Assembly: GCA_028704555.1 (NCBI GenBank)
Contig: JAQWFD010000022.1
Location: forward strand, 1-62,105
DNA length: 62,105 nucleotides
Direction of reading: 5' to 3'
From: Desulfobacterales bacterium
GTDB lineage: Bacteria; Desulfobacterota; Desulfobacteria; Desulfobacterales; JAQWFD01
In this document: one piece after another, positions 45,504 to 55,585 of the stretch
Layout: every line of letters begins with the position of its first letter
Numbering within the stretch: the first letter of the stretch is position 1
Notes under the pieces: model-generated
Told to the model about the DNA's origin: nothing
Database searches by the model: none
What the model saw: the letters and a program-made list of their open reading frames with translations, nothing else
Program-made: the position numbers and the translations under genes

Positions 45504-46642
45504 CTGGCTTTCGCTGCTCCGATATTCATCAATATCCCGACCGATGCCATGTTCATCAGCAGGGATGTCCCCCCGTAGCTGAGAAACGGGAGCGTCAACC
45601 CCTTTGTCGGCAACAGGCCCAGGGCCACCCCCATGTTCACGCACACCTGAAGACCGATGGCTGTGGTAAGACCGATGGCCATAAACGAGCCGAACAGATC
45701 CCGGGCATTTCTGGCAATGCTGATTCCCTTGAATATGATCAGCAGATACAGTGCCATAATGATGCAAATACCCAGCAAGCCCACTTCTTCACCGATCACG
45801 GAGAAAATGAAATCCGTATGCGGCTCCGGAAGATAAAACAGTTTCTGATACCCGTTTCCGATGCCCTTTCCCCAGACTCCCCCGGAGCCGAACGCCATCA
45901 GGGAATGAACGATCTGATAGCCCTCATCGGTCGAATACTTCCATGGATCAATAAAGCTCATCAGTCGCCTGAGCCGGTACGGTGCATGAATCGCACAGGC
46001 ATACCCGACGGGTATCAGACACGCAACAGAGACCAATAGATATTTGATCCTGACCCCCGCGACAAACATCATCACCCAGGTAATGACCGCGAGAATGACC
46101 ACTGAACCAAAATCCGGCTGCAGCAGTATCGGAACGCTCAACAGGCTCAGAACCAGAACATGCGGCACAAATCCAATGGAAAACTCCCGTATGGCATCGG
46201 TCTTCCTGCTGAGTGAATAGGCCAGGAAAACGACCAGGGCCAGACGAACAAATTCGGACGGCTGAAACGTAAAGCTGCCGAGCCGGAGCCACCGGGCAGC
46301 CCCACCGGCACTTAATCCGAATCCGGTCAGCTCAACAGCCAGAAGCGCAATAATCGCAACCAGCAGCATCGGATAGGTCAGCAGTCGATACATCGGATAC
46401 GGAATATGCCGGCAGGCTAACAAAATCATGAAACCTGCAACCGAAAACAGAACCTGCTTTTTAATAAAATAATAATCGGTCCCGAATTTTTTCAATGCCA
46501 GCGCTGAGCTTGCACTGTAGACCATCACCAATCCAATGCCCACAAGAAACATCACGGCAAACAGCAGCGCCACATCGTATGGACTGCCGGAGGCGGCCGA
46601 ATCGGCGTTAACCGGAGTATCCTGTTCTATTGGCTTTTGCAT
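45500..46642 (-). CDS. ftsW: SEDS peptidoglycan polymerase FtsW
   Basis: A 380-residue SEDS protein with about ten transmembrane helices. It has GLVMVYSASSALALKKFG near the start, QPSEFVRLALVVFLAYSLS, FVGVRIKYLL-like loop VAGVRIKYLL, and the conserved YQIVHSLMAFGSGGVWGKGIG and LPFLSYGGTSLLMNM segments. With the class B PBP FtsI encoded upstream it forms the septal glycan polymerase. The position between murD and murG is standard for ftsW, which separates it from rodA. Confidence 0.96.
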   Translation of the reverse strand: MQKPIEQDTPVNADSAASGSPYDVALLFAVMFLVGIGLVMVYSASSALALKKFGTDYYFIKKQVLFSVAGFMILLACRHIPYPMYRLLTYPMLLVAIIALLAVELTGFGLSAGGAARWLRLGSFTFQPSEFVRLALVVFLAYSLSRKTDAIREFSIGFVPHVLVLSLLSVPILLQPDFGSVVILAVITWVMMFVAGVRIKYLLVSVACLIPVGYACAIHAPYRLRRLMSFIDPWKYSTDEGYQIVHSLMAFGSGGVWGKGIGNGYQKLFYLPEPHTDFIFSVIGEEVGLLGICIIMALYLLIIFKGISIARNARDLFGSFMAIGLTTAIGLQVCVNMGVALGLLPTKGLTLPFLSYGGTSLLMNMASVGILMNIGAAKAR

Positions 46643-48003
46643 CGAAGCGCTTCAACTGCCTTTCGAAAAATGTTTCCCCGATGACCGTAGCTGTCAAACA
46701 TATCAAAGCTTGAACAGGCTGGAGACAGCACCACGGCATCTCCTGAAGACGCACAGTCCGATGCGAGGCGCAGTGCATCGGACATGGACGAGGCGCTCAG
46801 TGATGGCACGGCCTTTCCTATAGCGTTTAAAATGTCTTCCCGGGCTTCTCCCATGACAACCAGCTGTTTGACACGGGCCTTGATCAACGGTTCAAGCAGT
46901 GAAAAGTCTGAACCCTTGTTTCGTCCGCCCATAATGAGAACCACCGGCTTTTCCAATGATTCAAGCGCCTTTGCCACGGCAGCCACATTGGTGGCCTTGG
47001 AATCGTTCACATACTCCACGCCGTTGATGACAGCGACAGACTCCAGCCGGTGAGGAAGGCTTTCAAACCGGCTCATCGCCGTTTCAATCCCTTCCGGTGT
47101 GGCACCGGCTGCCAGCGATGCCAGCGATGCGGCGGCCACATTCTCCAGGTTGTGTCTGCCCAGATGTTCCGCACAGGAGATCCTGATTCGGCAGGTACGT
47201 TCCGGGCCCATCCGGAACAGCATATGCCCGCCATCCATGACAACGCCATATTCGGACTCCGGGCAGCCGTTAAACCACAAACGGCGGCTTCGGATGGAAC
47301 CGGCAATAGCGCGGACTGACGCATCTGAGCCGTTTAATACGGCCTGATCATCCGGATGCTGGTTTTCAAAAATCCGGGCTTTTGAGCGGATATATCCGCC
47401 GAAATCCGGGTACCGGTCCATGTGGTCTTCGGCAATATTGAGCAAAACGGCCACCGAGGGCCGGAAAGTGTCGATGGTATCGAGCTGAAAACTGCTCAGT
47501 TCGACAACGACGATATCCGCCTTTTCATCACCGTCGACATAACCGATCAGGGGGTTTCCGATATTGCCCCCAACAAATACCTTCTTTCCCGAGCATCTGA
47601 GCATCTCGCCCACCATGGTCGTTGTGGTGGTTTTACCGTTGGTTCCGGTGACAGCAACAATGGGCTCTCCGATAAACCGGGACGCCAGCTCGATCTCGCC
47701 AATGACCGGAACCCCCTTTTTCCGGGCCCGGTTGACCGGCTCGATGGTATGCGGCACACCGGGACTGAGCACAATCAAATCCGCGGTCTCAAACGTTTTA
47801 ACCTGATGCCCGCCCAGCTCCTGCCGGATATCCAGGCCCTTGAGCTGTTCCAGTTTCTCTTTCAACGCCTTTTCACCGGCCATGTCAGTGACGGTGACCC
47901 GGGCATGCCTGCGGGATAAAAACCGGGCCGCTGAGATGCCGGATTTACCCAGGCCGACAATGACAATATGCTTTCCTTGAATATTCATATCCAGTTTCAC
48001 CAA
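46627..48003 (-). CDS. murD: UDP-N-acetylmuramoylalanine-D-glutamate ligase
   Basis: A 458-residue Mur ligase adding D-glutamate. HIVIVGLGKSGISAARFL begins the UDP-binding domain, AVTGTNGKTTTTTMVGEML is the P-loop, EDHMDRYPDFGGYIRSKA and NDSKATNVAAVAKALES are ligase signatures. The GTG or ATG at 48003 abuts the mraY stop; the in-frame ATG at 47988 (MNIQGKH) is an alternative. Its end overlaps ftsW by 16 nt. Confidence 0.96.
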   Translation of the reverse strand: MVKLDMNIQGKHIVIVGLGKSGISAARFLSRRHARVTVTDMAGEKALKEKLEQLKGLDIRQELGGHQVKTFETADLIVLSPGVPHTIEPVNRARKKGVPVIGEIELASRFIGEPIVAVTGTNGKTTTTTMVGEMLRCSGKKVFVGGNIGNPLIGYVDGDEKADIVVVELSSFQLDTIDTFRPSVAVLLNIAEDHMDRYPDFGGYIRSKARIFENQHPDDQAVLNGSDASVRAIAGSIRSRRLWFNGCPESEYGVVMDGGHMLFRMGPERTCRIRISCAEHLGRHNLENVAAASLASLAAGATPEGIETAMSRFESLPHRLESVAVINGVEYVNDSKATNVAAVAKALESLEKPVVLIMGGRNKGSDFSLLEPLIKARVKQLVVMGEAREDILNAIGKAVPSLSASSMSDALRLASDCASSGDAVVLSPACSSFDMFDSYGHRGNIFRKAVEALRCKSQ

Positions 48004-49083
48004 CTATCTGAGTTTTAACGTGCTGATGGAAATCAGCGCCAGAATGATCGAAATAATCCAGAACCTCACACATACCTTGGGTTCCGGCCATCCTTTGAGT
48101 TCAAAATGATGATGCAGGGGCGCCATTCTGAAAATCCGGCGTCCGTTTGTCATCTTGAAAAAACCTACCTGAAAAATGACCGACAACGCTTCGATAACAA
48201 ACAGCCCCCCCACCAGAACCAGCAGAATCTCCTGTTTCGTGATGACCGCCACGGTACCGATCGCGCCTCCCAGCGAAAGGGAGCCGACATCGCCCATAAA
48301 AATCTGCGCCGGGTAGGTGTTAAACCATAAAAACCCCAGACCGGCCCCGGCCATGGCCCCGCAGAATACAGCCAGTTCACCGCTGCCGGCAACATAGGTG
48401 ATCTGCAGATAATCCGCAATTCTGACGTGCCCCGCCACATAGGCAAATACCATATACGTGACTGCCGTTATGATCACGGGACCAATCGCCAGGCCATCGA
48501 GCCCGTCGGTTAAATTGACGGCATTGGAGGTGCCGACAATCACCAGCACGGCAAAAAAAATATACCCCCATCCCAAATCCGGTGACAGGCCCTTGAAAAA
48601 CGGAACGGTCACCCGTGTATTGAGATCGAAAAACGAGAACAGTAACACGCCGGCCACCAGAGCCGTAACCGTCTGCAGAACAAGCTTGCTTCTGGCACTC
48701 AGGCCCTTGCTTTGTTTACGGATCACCTTCAGATAATCATCGGCAAAGCCGATCAAACCGTATCCGGCCGTAATCAGCAGAACGATCCAGATATAACGAT
48801 TCGTCAGATTGGTCCACAGCAGCGTTGACATACAAATGGAACCGATGATCAGGACGCCTCCCATGGTTGGGGTCCCGTTTTTTTTCAAATGACTCTGAGG
48901 CCCGTCATCTCTGACATATTGTCCAATCTGCAACTGCGTCAGTTTCCGAATGACCCAGGGTCCCAGAAGCACACAGACCAAAAACGACGTCAGACCGGCA
49001 TAAATGGTCCGAAAAGTAATGTATTTGAATACATTTAAAGCAGATACGGTTGTATGGAGCGGATACAGCAAATGGTACAGCAT
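48004..49083 (-). CDS. mraY: Phospho-MurNAc-pentapeptide transferase MraY
   Basis: A 359-residue polytopic enzyme that forms lipid [15 protein letters not shown] is the first signature, [20 protein letters not shown] holds the DD metal-binding aspartates, [15 protein letters not shown] the third catalytic Asp, and [13 protein letters not shown] with [14 protein letters not shown] the last two. About ten membrane helices are visible. It lies 35 nt downstream of murF. Confidence 0.98.
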   Translation of the reverse strand: MLYHLLYPLHTTVSALNVFKYITFRTIYAGLTSFLVCVLLGPWVIRKLTQLQIGQYVRDDGPQSHLKKNGTPTMGGVLIIGSICMSTLLWTNLTNRYIWIVLLITAGYGLIGFADDYLKVIRKQSKGLSARSKLVLQTVTALVAGVLLFSFFDLNTRVTVPFFKGLSPDLGWGYIFFAVLVIVGTSNAVNLTDGLDGLAIGPVIITAVTYMVFAYVAGHVRIADYLQITYVAGSGELAVFCGAMAGAGLGFLWFNTYPAQIFMGDVGSLSLGGAIGTVAVITKQEILLVLVGGLFVIEALSVIFQVGFFKMTNGRRIFRMAPLHHHFELKGWPEPKVCVRFWIISIILALISISTLKLR

Positions 49084-49118
49084 AATTATTTATATCACAG
49101 CATCAATGTGTTATTTTT

Positions 49119-50558
49119 TCAGGATGCCCTGCCCGCATTGGAATTCATGCCCCGCAGGCCATCAACGATTTTTTCCATTTTTATTGAACGGGAGCCTTTG
49201 ATCAGCACCCAGTCCCCCGGCTCAAGCCATTTTTGCAGATCGGCCTCAATGGCTTCCCGGCTTCCGATAAAAATGCTGCCGGAAGCCATGTGCGCCTGCT
49301 GAGCGCCTTCGGCTACCGCATATGCAAAATCTCCAGTCACGTACAGTCTTGAAATACCGGATGCGGCTGCCACCCCCCCGATTTTACGGTGAAGGGCTTC
49401 TGATTGCGCCCCGAGTTCGCGCATGTCACCGGCCACAAGAATGCCCCTGCCTTTTCCTTTCAGGGATTCGAGTGTCCGGATTGCCGCTTCCATGGAGCGG
49501 GGATTGGCATTATAGGTATCATCGATCACATGAACCTGTCGGTTCGCCATAAACACGTTCATTCTCTGGCGAACCGGTTTGAACGCTTCAAGTCCGGCTT
49601 TGATATCCCCGGCCGACAGACCCCGGGCATATCCGGCGGCGGCTGCGGCAAGCGCATTGGACACCATAAACAGGCCCGGGGTATCGAGTGTTACGGGCAC
49701 ACGGTCACCTGGCAGCTCAAGGACAAACGAAACGCAGGATGCGTCCTGGTTCACCGAAGATGCCCGGATGTCGGCCGTCGGTGACATGCCAAAGCAGAGG
49801 CGTTGACCGTTAAAAGCTGCCGCCAGACGCATGACGTTCGGATCATCCGCATTGAACACGGCCGTGCCTTCCGGTTTGATATGTTCCAGCAGCTCACCCT
49901 TGGCCCGCATCACGCCCTCGATGGAGCCGAGGCCTTCCAGATGCACCGGCCCGATGTTGATAATCACGCCGATGTCAGGCTGACAAATTTGAGCCAGACG
50001 GCGGATTTCTCCCGGATGGTTCATACCGAGCTCGAGAATCGCCAGCTCATGCTGACAAGCGAGCCGGAGAAGCGTCAGGGGAAGTCCGATCAGATTGTTA
50101 TAATTGCCCTGGGTTGACAGGGTATTCACGTGCCCGGAAAACACCGATACCGCCATTTCCCTGGTGGTGGTTTTGCCGCATGAACCGGTAATGGCAATGA
50201 CCGGAGCCCTTGTCCTTTCGAGATTAAATGCCGCCAGATCTCCCAGTGCCCTTGTGGTATCATCCACTGCTATGCAGACAACCCGGTCCTGTTCCAGCCG
50301 GTCCAGCCCCGGATCAAGGGTCTCATGCCGGCTCACCACTATCCCCCTCCTGACACCCGGCGTCAGAATATCCCGGATAAACCGGTGGCCGTCATGAACC
50401 TCTCCCCGGATGGCAACGAACACATCATCGGCTGATATCCGGCGCGAATCAATGCTCACGCCTGAAAACCGCTGCCGGATATCTCCGCACAGCAGCGTGC
50501 CCCCTGATGCGTTCAGGATCTCTTCCGCGGTCCATGGTATGAGTTTAATGTGAGTCAT
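49119..50558 (-). CDS. murF: UDP-MurNAc-tripeptide-D-alanyl-D-alanine ligase
   Basis: A 479-residue Mur ligase that adds D-Ala-D-Ala. DSRRISADDVFVAIRGEVHDGH is the N-terminal uridine domain; ITGSCGKTTTREM the P-loop with the catalytic lysine; LELGMNHPGEIRRL, NIGPVHLEGLGSIE and DTYNANPRSMEAAI are MurF motifs. The start overlaps the murE stop by 14 nt. The dipeptide substrate must come from a ddl gene elsewhere, because none is present in this cluster. Confidence 0.97.
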   Translation of the reverse strand: MTHIKLIPWTAEEILNASGGTLLCGDIRQRFSGVSIDSRRISADDVFVAIRGEVHDGHRFIRDILTPGVRRGIVVSRHETLDPGLDRLEQDRVVCIAVDDTTRALGDLAAFNLERTRAPVIAITGSCGKTTTREMAVSVFSGHVNTLSTQGNYNNLIGLPLTLLRLACQHELAILELGMNHPGEIRRLAQICQPDIGVIINIGPVHLEGLGSIEGVMRAKGELLEHIKPEGTAVFNADDPNVMRLAAAFNGQRLCFGMSPTADIRASSVNQDASCVSFVLELPGDRVPVTLDTPGLFMVSNALAAAAAGYARGLSAGDIKAGLEAFKPVRQRMNVFMANRQVHVIDDTYNANPRSMEAAIRTLESLKGKGRGILVAGDMRELGAQSEALHRKIGGVAAASGISRLYVTGDFAYAVAEGAQQAHMASGSIFIGSREAIEADLQKWLEPGDWVLIKGSRSIKMEKIVDGLRGMNSNAGRAS

Positions 50559-52113
50559 CCTCTTCCCTCAACACCCGTCCGGCTTCCTCCACATCATTAA
50601 AGTGAGTCCGGGTGGTGCCAATGATCTGATAGGTTTCATGCCCCTTACCCGCAATCAGGACGGTATCGCCTTTGGCCGCCGTCCGTATCGCCCCTTCAAT
50701 GGCGCGTCTGCGGTCGGGTTCGACCACATAGCCTTTTTTCTGAATGCCGGGTCCCATTTCTGACGGCATATACTCCCCGGGACTTGTCTTCCGGGCGCCT
50801 TCCCGGACCTCATCTATAATATCCAGGGGATTTTCCGTCCTCGGGTTATCCGAGGTGATCACGGCAAGATCACACAGCCTGCCCGCAATGGCGCCCATCT
50901 CAGACCGCTTGGATCTGTCCCGGTCCCCGCCGCACCCAAATACGCATATCAGCCTGCCGGTGGTTATGGCGGTTAACGAGGTCAGTACATGTTCCAGCGC
51001 ATCGGGCGTATGCGCATAGTCCACATACACGAATTTCCCGCAATGATTTGAAACCGGCTCCAGGCGTCCCGGAACGAGGGTGACGGTTTCAATGCCCCTT
51101 TTAATCACGGCCGGTGGAATGCGCAGCGCCGTGCTGACCGCAGCGGCGCAAAGGATGTTTTCAAGATTGTGTTCCCCGACCAGCGGCGATCGGAATTGAA
51201 ACCGCCCCGCAGGCGTTAAGATCGTTCCCTCCATCCCGCTCAAACTGTGGCTGACCCCTTCCGGATAAATCTCATTGTGCGCTGACTGTCCGCTGGTCAG
51301 CTTCGACAGGGTCAGAATGTCTGAAAGTTCCCTGCCCCTGGCATCATTGCAGTTGATGACTGCCACGGCGCTGTCCCGTTTGGGACCGGCCGTCAGATAT
51401 TCCGTAAACAGCCGTTTTTTGCAGGCCCAGTAATTGTCCATATTTCCGTGATAATCATGATGGTCATGGGTCAGATTGGTAAATACCCCGATATCCATCC
51501 AGCAATGGTCGATCCGGTACAGATCGATGGCATGCGAGGATACTTCCAGGACCACATGCGTCACCCCGGCCCCTGCCATTTCAGCCAGAATGCGTTGAAG
51601 ATCGACCGCCTCAGGGGTTGTCATGGGATTGTCAAAGCTCCGGCCCCCATAGCGATAATTGACCGTTCCGATGACGCCCGCCTTGAATCCGGCCTGCATC
51701 AGAATGTTTTCAATCAGATAAGATGTGGTCGTCTTTCCGTTGGTCCCCGTTATACCAATTATACACAGCCGTTGCGACGGATTGCCGTAAAACGCGGCCG
51801 CAAGCGCCGACAACGCCTGCCGGGAGTGTTCAACCTCGATCAGGATCGTATCTTTTTCAACCGGCTTTTCTGCTACAATCGCCACGGCTCCCCTGGCCAA
51901 AGCATCATCAATAAAATCGTGCCCGTCCGCCTTGAAACCCGGCACAGCGACAAACAGCCCGCCCGGCTGGACATCCTGGGCCCGGTAATGAATTGAGCCG
52001 ATATCCGGATCCGGGTCAATCCCGCCGAAGTTCAATCCATCACAGAAGTGTAAAGCAGTTGTACCGTTCAGCCTTTTGGGCGTCAGTGCGCTGACAAGCC
52101 TGGAGAGTTTCAC
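50545..52113 (-). CDS. murE: UDP-MurNAc-L-Ala-D-Glu:meso-diaminopimelate ligase
   Basis: A 522-residue Mur ligase. GITGTNGKTTTSYLIENIL is the P-loop, TPEAVDLQRILAEMAGAGV and EVSSHAIDLYRI follow, and the third-residue selectivity motif reads DNPRTENP, which indicates meso-diaminopimelate rather than lysine, as expected for a Gram-negative cell. YVDYAHTPDALEHVL and FGCGGDRDRSKR belong to the ATP and C-terminal domains. It overlaps ftsI by 4 nt and murF by 14 nt. Confidence 0.97.
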   Translation of the reverse strand: MKLSRLVSALTPKRLNGTTALHFCDGLNFGGIDPDPDIGSIHYRAQDVQPGGLFVAVPGFKADGHDFIDDALARGAVAIVAEKPVEKDTILIEVEHSRQALSALAAAFYGNPSQRLCIIGITGTNGKTTTSYLIENILMQAGFKAGVIGTVNYRYGGRSFDNPMTTPEAVDLQRILAEMAGAGVTHVVLEVSSHAIDLYRIDHCWMDIGVFTNLTHDHHDYHGNMDNYWACKKRLFTEYLTAGPKRDSAVAVINCNDARGRELSDILTLSKLTSGQSAHNEIYPEGVSHSLSGMEGTILTPAGRFQFRSPLVGEHNLENILCAAAVSTALRIPPAVIKRGIETVTLVPGRLEPVSNHCGKFVYVDYAHTPDALEHVLTSLTAITTGRLICVFGCGGDRDRSKRSEMGAIAGRLCDLAVITSDNPRTENPLDIIDEVREGARKTSPGEYMPSEMGPGIQKKGYVVEPDRRRAIEGAIRTAAKGDTVLIAGKGHETYQIIGTTRTHFNDVEEAGRVLREEDDSH

Positions 52114-53843
52114 CCGTTCACCTCGTTTCCCAGTAAGGCCGTCAACCTGTCAGCTGCGGTCTCAGGAGGTATATTCATGTATCCCAGTGTTTTCTGGGCA
52201 ATCCGTTTAAATACCGGCCCGGCGACAACGCCCCCATAGTGCTGGCCCCGGGGTTCATCAATGACCACCAGAATGGCCAGCCGGGGAACTTCGGCTGGCA
52301 CAAGCCCCAGAAAGGATGCCACATATTTTCCTTTCGCATACGTTCCGGTTTCATCGACCTTCTGAGCGGTTCCGGTCTTACCGCACGCCGAATATCCTTC
52401 GAGAATCGCCTGCCTGCCGGTTCCTTCCGTGTCAACCACAGTTTTCATTATCCCCCGGACCGTTCGGGCAGTTGCCGGTGAGATCACCCGCCGGGCCTCC
52501 TGTGGACTAAAGCTTTTGGTCAAGGCGCCATTGGGATCGGTTATCGCCTGAACAATATACGGTTTCATCCGTACCCCGTCGTTGGCAATCGCACAGGCGG
52601 CGGTAATGAGCTGAATGGCCGAAACCGAAACCCCCTGGCCAAAAGCGATGGCGCCCGCGTCGATTCTGGACCATCGGTTCAACGGAATCAGGCTTCCGGA
52701 GGTTTCTCCCGGACAGTCGATACCGGTTTTAGCCCCGAATCCAAATTTCAACAAATTATCATACAACGCCTCAGGACCAATTTTCTCGGCGACTTTCATC
52801 GCACCGATATTGCTCGAATATTTAACGATCTGCTGCAGTGACAGCCAGCCGTAAGCATGCGTGTCATGAACCACATTTGTCCCAATCCGGTAGGCGCCGT
52901 TTTCACAAAAAAAGATGGTACCCGACGCGCACTGGCCGCCCTCCAGCGCCGCAGCCGCACTGAATATTTTCATGGTGGAGCCGGGTTCAAACGGATCGGT
53001 TATGGCTCGATTCCTCCAGGTTTGCTTTTCGAATTTACCAAACGCATTCGGGTTGAAAAACGGATAATTTGCCAGCGCCAGAACGGCCCCCGTCTGCGGA
53101 ACCATGACAATGGCCATTCCGGATTTTGCGGAAAACTCATCCACCGCATCCTTCAAAGCCGATTCGACAATGAACTGAACCGTGCGGTCAATGGTCAGAA
53201 TCAGGTTGCTGCCCCCCACATCCTGATTCCGGTTTTCAGTATTAAATATATGCCCAAATGCATCGGCCAGCACCGGAATTTTCCCGGCATCTCCTTTCAG
53301 GTAACTGTCGTAACTGAATTCAATGCCTTCCAGGCCATGGCCATCGATGCCGGAAAAACCCAATATCTGTGCCGCAAGCATCGTATTGGGATAAAACCGG
53401 CTGTGTTCGGAAACGAACTCGACACCCTCAAGATTCAGTTCCGCGACCTTTGCGGCTTCCTTGGGCGTCGCCTGCCGTTTTACCCATACAAACGCCCGTT
53501 TCGATGACAGTTCCCGTTCCAGCGACTTTCTGCCAATCTGTAACGTTTTGGAAAGCACAGCGGCAGCTTCCGACGCATGGCCGATTTTACCGGGATATGC
53601 CCCGATCGATGTGCCGTCAATGGTGACAGCCATTTCTCTGTGTCTGGCGTCAAAAATGCTACCACGTTTTCCATAAGCCGTCACAGACTTTTCATATTGC
53701 TGTTCGGCCTCACCCAAAAGCCACGATGCCCTGTAAATCTGCAGGTAACCGGCCCTGGCGCCAATAACGGCAAACAAAGCGGCAAAGACCAGCGCCACCA
53801 CATTGATTCTTGATTTCAACTGTTTTTTTTGAACAGGCTTCAT
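52110..53843 (-). CDS. ftsI: Class B penicillin-binding protein FtsI (PBP3)
   Basis: A 577-residue septal transpeptidase. One membrane helix lies at about 12-32 (INVVALVFAALFAVIGARAGY), followed by the PBP dimerisation domain and the transpeptidase domain with SxxK (EPGSTMKIFS), SxN (YSSNIGAMKVAE) and KTG (CGKTGTAQKVDE). No C-terminal PASTA domains. It works with FtsW. The ATG overlaps the ftsL stop by 4 nt, placing it in the standard position ftsL-ftsI-murE. Confidence 0.97.
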   Translation of the reverse strand: MKPVQKKQLKSRINVVALVFAALFAVIGARAGYLQIYRASWLLGEAEQQYEKSVTAYGKRGSIFDARHREMAVTIDGTSIGAYPGKIGHASEAAAVLSKTLQIGRKSLERELSSKRAFVWVKRQATPKEAAKVAELNLEGVEFVSEHSRFYPNTMLAAQILGFSGIDGHGLEGIEFSYDSYLKGDAGKIPVLADAFGHIFNTENRNQDVGGSNLILTIDRTVQFIVESALKDAVDEFSAKSGMAIVMVPQTGAVLALANYPFFNPNAFGKFEKQTWRNRAITDPFEPGSTMKIFSAAAALEGGQCASGTIFFCENGAYRIGTNVVHDTHAYGWLSLQQIVKYSSNIGAMKVAEKIGPEALYDNLLKFGFGAKTGIDCPGETSGSLIPLNRWSRIDAGAIAFGQGVSVSAIQLITAACAIANDGVRMKPYIVQAITDPNGALTKSFSPQEARRVISPATARTVRGIMKTVVDTEGTGRQAILEGYSACGKTGTAQKVDETGTYAKGKYVASFLGLVPAEVPRLAILVVIDEPRGQHYGGVVAGPVFKRIAQKTLGYMNIPPETAADRLTALLGNEVNG

Positions 53844-54163
53844 GGAATCACAATCATATTCTCTGCGGTAGGCATAACCAACCCGAGCTGTTTCGAAGCA
53901 ATCCGGGCAATCCGGTTCGGTGATTTTAAACGCGCCAGCTCAATTTTCAAATTTTTCTGCCGCCTGATCAGTTTCTCACATTGCTGAGATTCTTTTGTAA
54001 TCTCATATCCGATCCGGATACACTGAACCCGGCACCAGGCGTAACAGAACAACTCCCCGAGAAAAACAACCATAATCAGCATCCATACAGCGGTCAGTTT
54101 CGGATTTCGATTATACATTTTTTTCTTTTGATTCACAGGTTCAGCTCCCAGACTGCCCATCAA
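53840..54163 (-). CDS. ftsL: Cell division protein FtsL
   Basis: A 107-residue bitopic protein: a basic tail, one membrane helix (AVWMLIMVVFLGELFCYAWC), then a periplasmic heptad-rich segment (SQQCEKLIRRQKNLKIELARL) and a conserved terminal block (NRIARIASKQLGLVMP). This pattern and the location between rsmH and ftsI identify FtsL even though the sequence family is poorly conserved. ATGs at 54163, 54160 and 54118 are all in frame; the start is uncertain. Confidence 0.9.
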   Translation of the reverse strand: MMGSLGAEPVNQKKKMYNRNPKLTAVWMLIMVVFLGELFCYAWCRVQCIRIGYEITKESQQCEKLIRRQKNLKIELARLKSPNRIARIASKQLGLVMPTAENMIVIP

Positions 54164-54178
54164 GTTCCAATGGCCCGA

Positions 54179-55117
54179 TTACAGCTTTTCCATCACTCTG
54201 AGTTTTGCGCTTCTGGCCATGGGGTTATCGGCGATTTCAGCCGCAGAGGGTATCAATGGCTTTCGGGTCAATCGGCGAACCTGTGGCCGATTGCCACACA
54301 TGCACACCGGAAAATCAGGAGGACAGGTACAGCCTTTTTCAAGGTCCCTGATTCGGTGTTTGACAATGCGGTCTTCAAGTGAGTGAAACGTCAGCACACA
54401 GAGACGGCCTTCAGGATTCAACAGTTCCGCCACATGACTCATGAAATCATCGATCCGCTCAAGCTCTCTGTTCACTGCAATTCTGAGCGCCATAAATACC
54501 CGGGTGGCCGGATGGATACGCCGGGTCATCTGCGCTTTTACAGGAATCGAATCGCATACGATCTGAGTCAGCTGACGGCTGGTACGGATCCGTCCCGTAA
54601 TTCGTTCTTTTACAATCCGGCGGGCAATCCTCCTCGCCCAGCGTTCTTCACCGTAACGAAAAAATATGTTGCTCAGCTCATCCTCTTCAAGGGTGTTCAC
54701 CAGGTCTTCAGCCGTCACATCAGTTTGAATATCCATACGCATATCCAGAGGCTCATCTTTTCGGAAGCTGAATCCTCTTCCACTTCCTTCTATGTGGTGT
54801 AACGACAGACCGAGATCGAGAACAATACCGTCAACGGCATCAATGAAAAGTTGAGATAAAATACGGGGAAGACTTGTAAAGTTGTCATGAAGCAGATGAA
54901 TGTTTGATGAGTATGGCTTCAATATTTTTTCGGCATTTTCAATGGCATCCATGTCCTGATCGATTCCGATCAGGATACCGTCAGGGGAAATGCGCTCCAA
55001 TATTTTCCTGGCGTGACCGGCCCCGCCCAACGTGCAGTCAACATAAATTTTACCCGGACGGCAGTTGAGGTAATTGACCACCTCATTTGGCATCACCGAA
55101 ACATGTCGGTATATCAT
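54179..55117 (-). CDS. rsmH: 16S rRNA m4C1402 methyltransferase RsmH (MraW)
   Basis: A 312-residue SAM-dependent methyltransferase acting on C1402 of 16S rRNA. HVSVMPNEVVNYLN at the N-terminus, VDCTLGGAGHARKIL (SAM motif I), DGIVLDLGLSLHHIEGSGRGFSF with PLDMRMD, and PEGRLCVLTFHSLEDRIVKH are all family signatures. It is 4 nt after mraZ and 15 nt before ftsL, the usual start of dcw operons. Confidence 0.98.
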   Translation of the reverse strand: MIYRHVSVMPNEVVNYLNCRPGKIYVDCTLGGAGHARKILERISPDGILIGIDQDMDAIENAEKILKPYSSNIHLLHDNFTSLPRILSQLFIDAVDGIVLDLGLSLHHIEGSGRGFSFRKDEPLDMRMDIQTDVTAEDLVNTLEEDELSNIFFRYGEERWARRIARRIVKERITGRIRTSRQLTQIVCDSIPVKAQMTRRIHPATRVFMALRIAVNRELERIDDFMSHVAELLNPEGRLCVLTFHSLEDRIVKHRIRDLEKGCTCPPDFPVCMCGNRPQVRRLTRKPLIPSAAEIADNPMARSAKLRVMEKL

Positions 55118-55121
55118 AAAA

Positions 55122-55580
55122 TCAAAGTCCCAGTTGTGTTATTTCGTTTCTGACCTCCTCCTTTCTCATATCTTCTTCCAGAAATTCATTTTCCTTATCC
55201 CAGTTATCCCGGGACCAGATCTCAAAATGATCCAGAACGCCGACAAGCACGGCGTCTTTTCCCAGCTGGGCATATGTCTTTAAAAACGGAGGAATCAGAA
55301 TCCGACCCTGTTTATCAAAGGTACATTCAACCGCGCCACCCAGAAACACTCTTCTGAAACGACGCATCATATCACTTTTTTCGGCCATGGACAGTATTCT
55401 CTTTTCAATGTTGCTCCATTCCTCGAGCGAATAGGCAACCAGACACAAATCCATTTTGGATACCATGATGGAATTTGAAAAACCGTTACCTTTCAATACA
55501 TCCCGGAATCTTGCCGGAACGATAATACGGCTTTTGTCATCTATTGTGTGAAAGGAGCATCCTCGAAACATATTGTCCAT
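55122..55580 (-). CDS. mraZ: Transcriptional regulator MraZ
   Basis: About 152 residues with two SpoVT-AbrB-like DNA-binding repeats (DDKSRIIVPARFRDVL and DKQGRILIPPFLKTYAQLG). MraZ represses or modulates its own dcw operon by binding GTGG repeats. Possible starts are GTG 55589, ATG 55580 and ATG 55571 (MFRG). The GTG lies inside one of two GTGG boxes, so it is likely operator rather than start; 55571 matches the family N-terminus MFRG best and 55580 has slightly better spacing to GGGG. It is the first gene of the dcw operon. Confidence 0.94.
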   Translation of the reverse strand: MDNMFRGCSFHTIDDKSRIIVPARFRDVLKGNGFSNSIMVSKMDLCLVAYSLEEWSNIEKRILSMAEKSDMMRRFRRVFLGGAVECTFDKQGRILIPPFLKTYAQLGKDAVLVGVLDHFEIWSRDNWDKENEFLEEDMRKEEVRNEITQLGL

Positions 55581-55585
55581 AATCC

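Noticed and set aside
45504..45767. An N-terminal extension of murG
   Set aside because: It is the ftsW coding region read in another frame. The ATG at 45503 forms a normal ATGA overlap with the ftsW stop.
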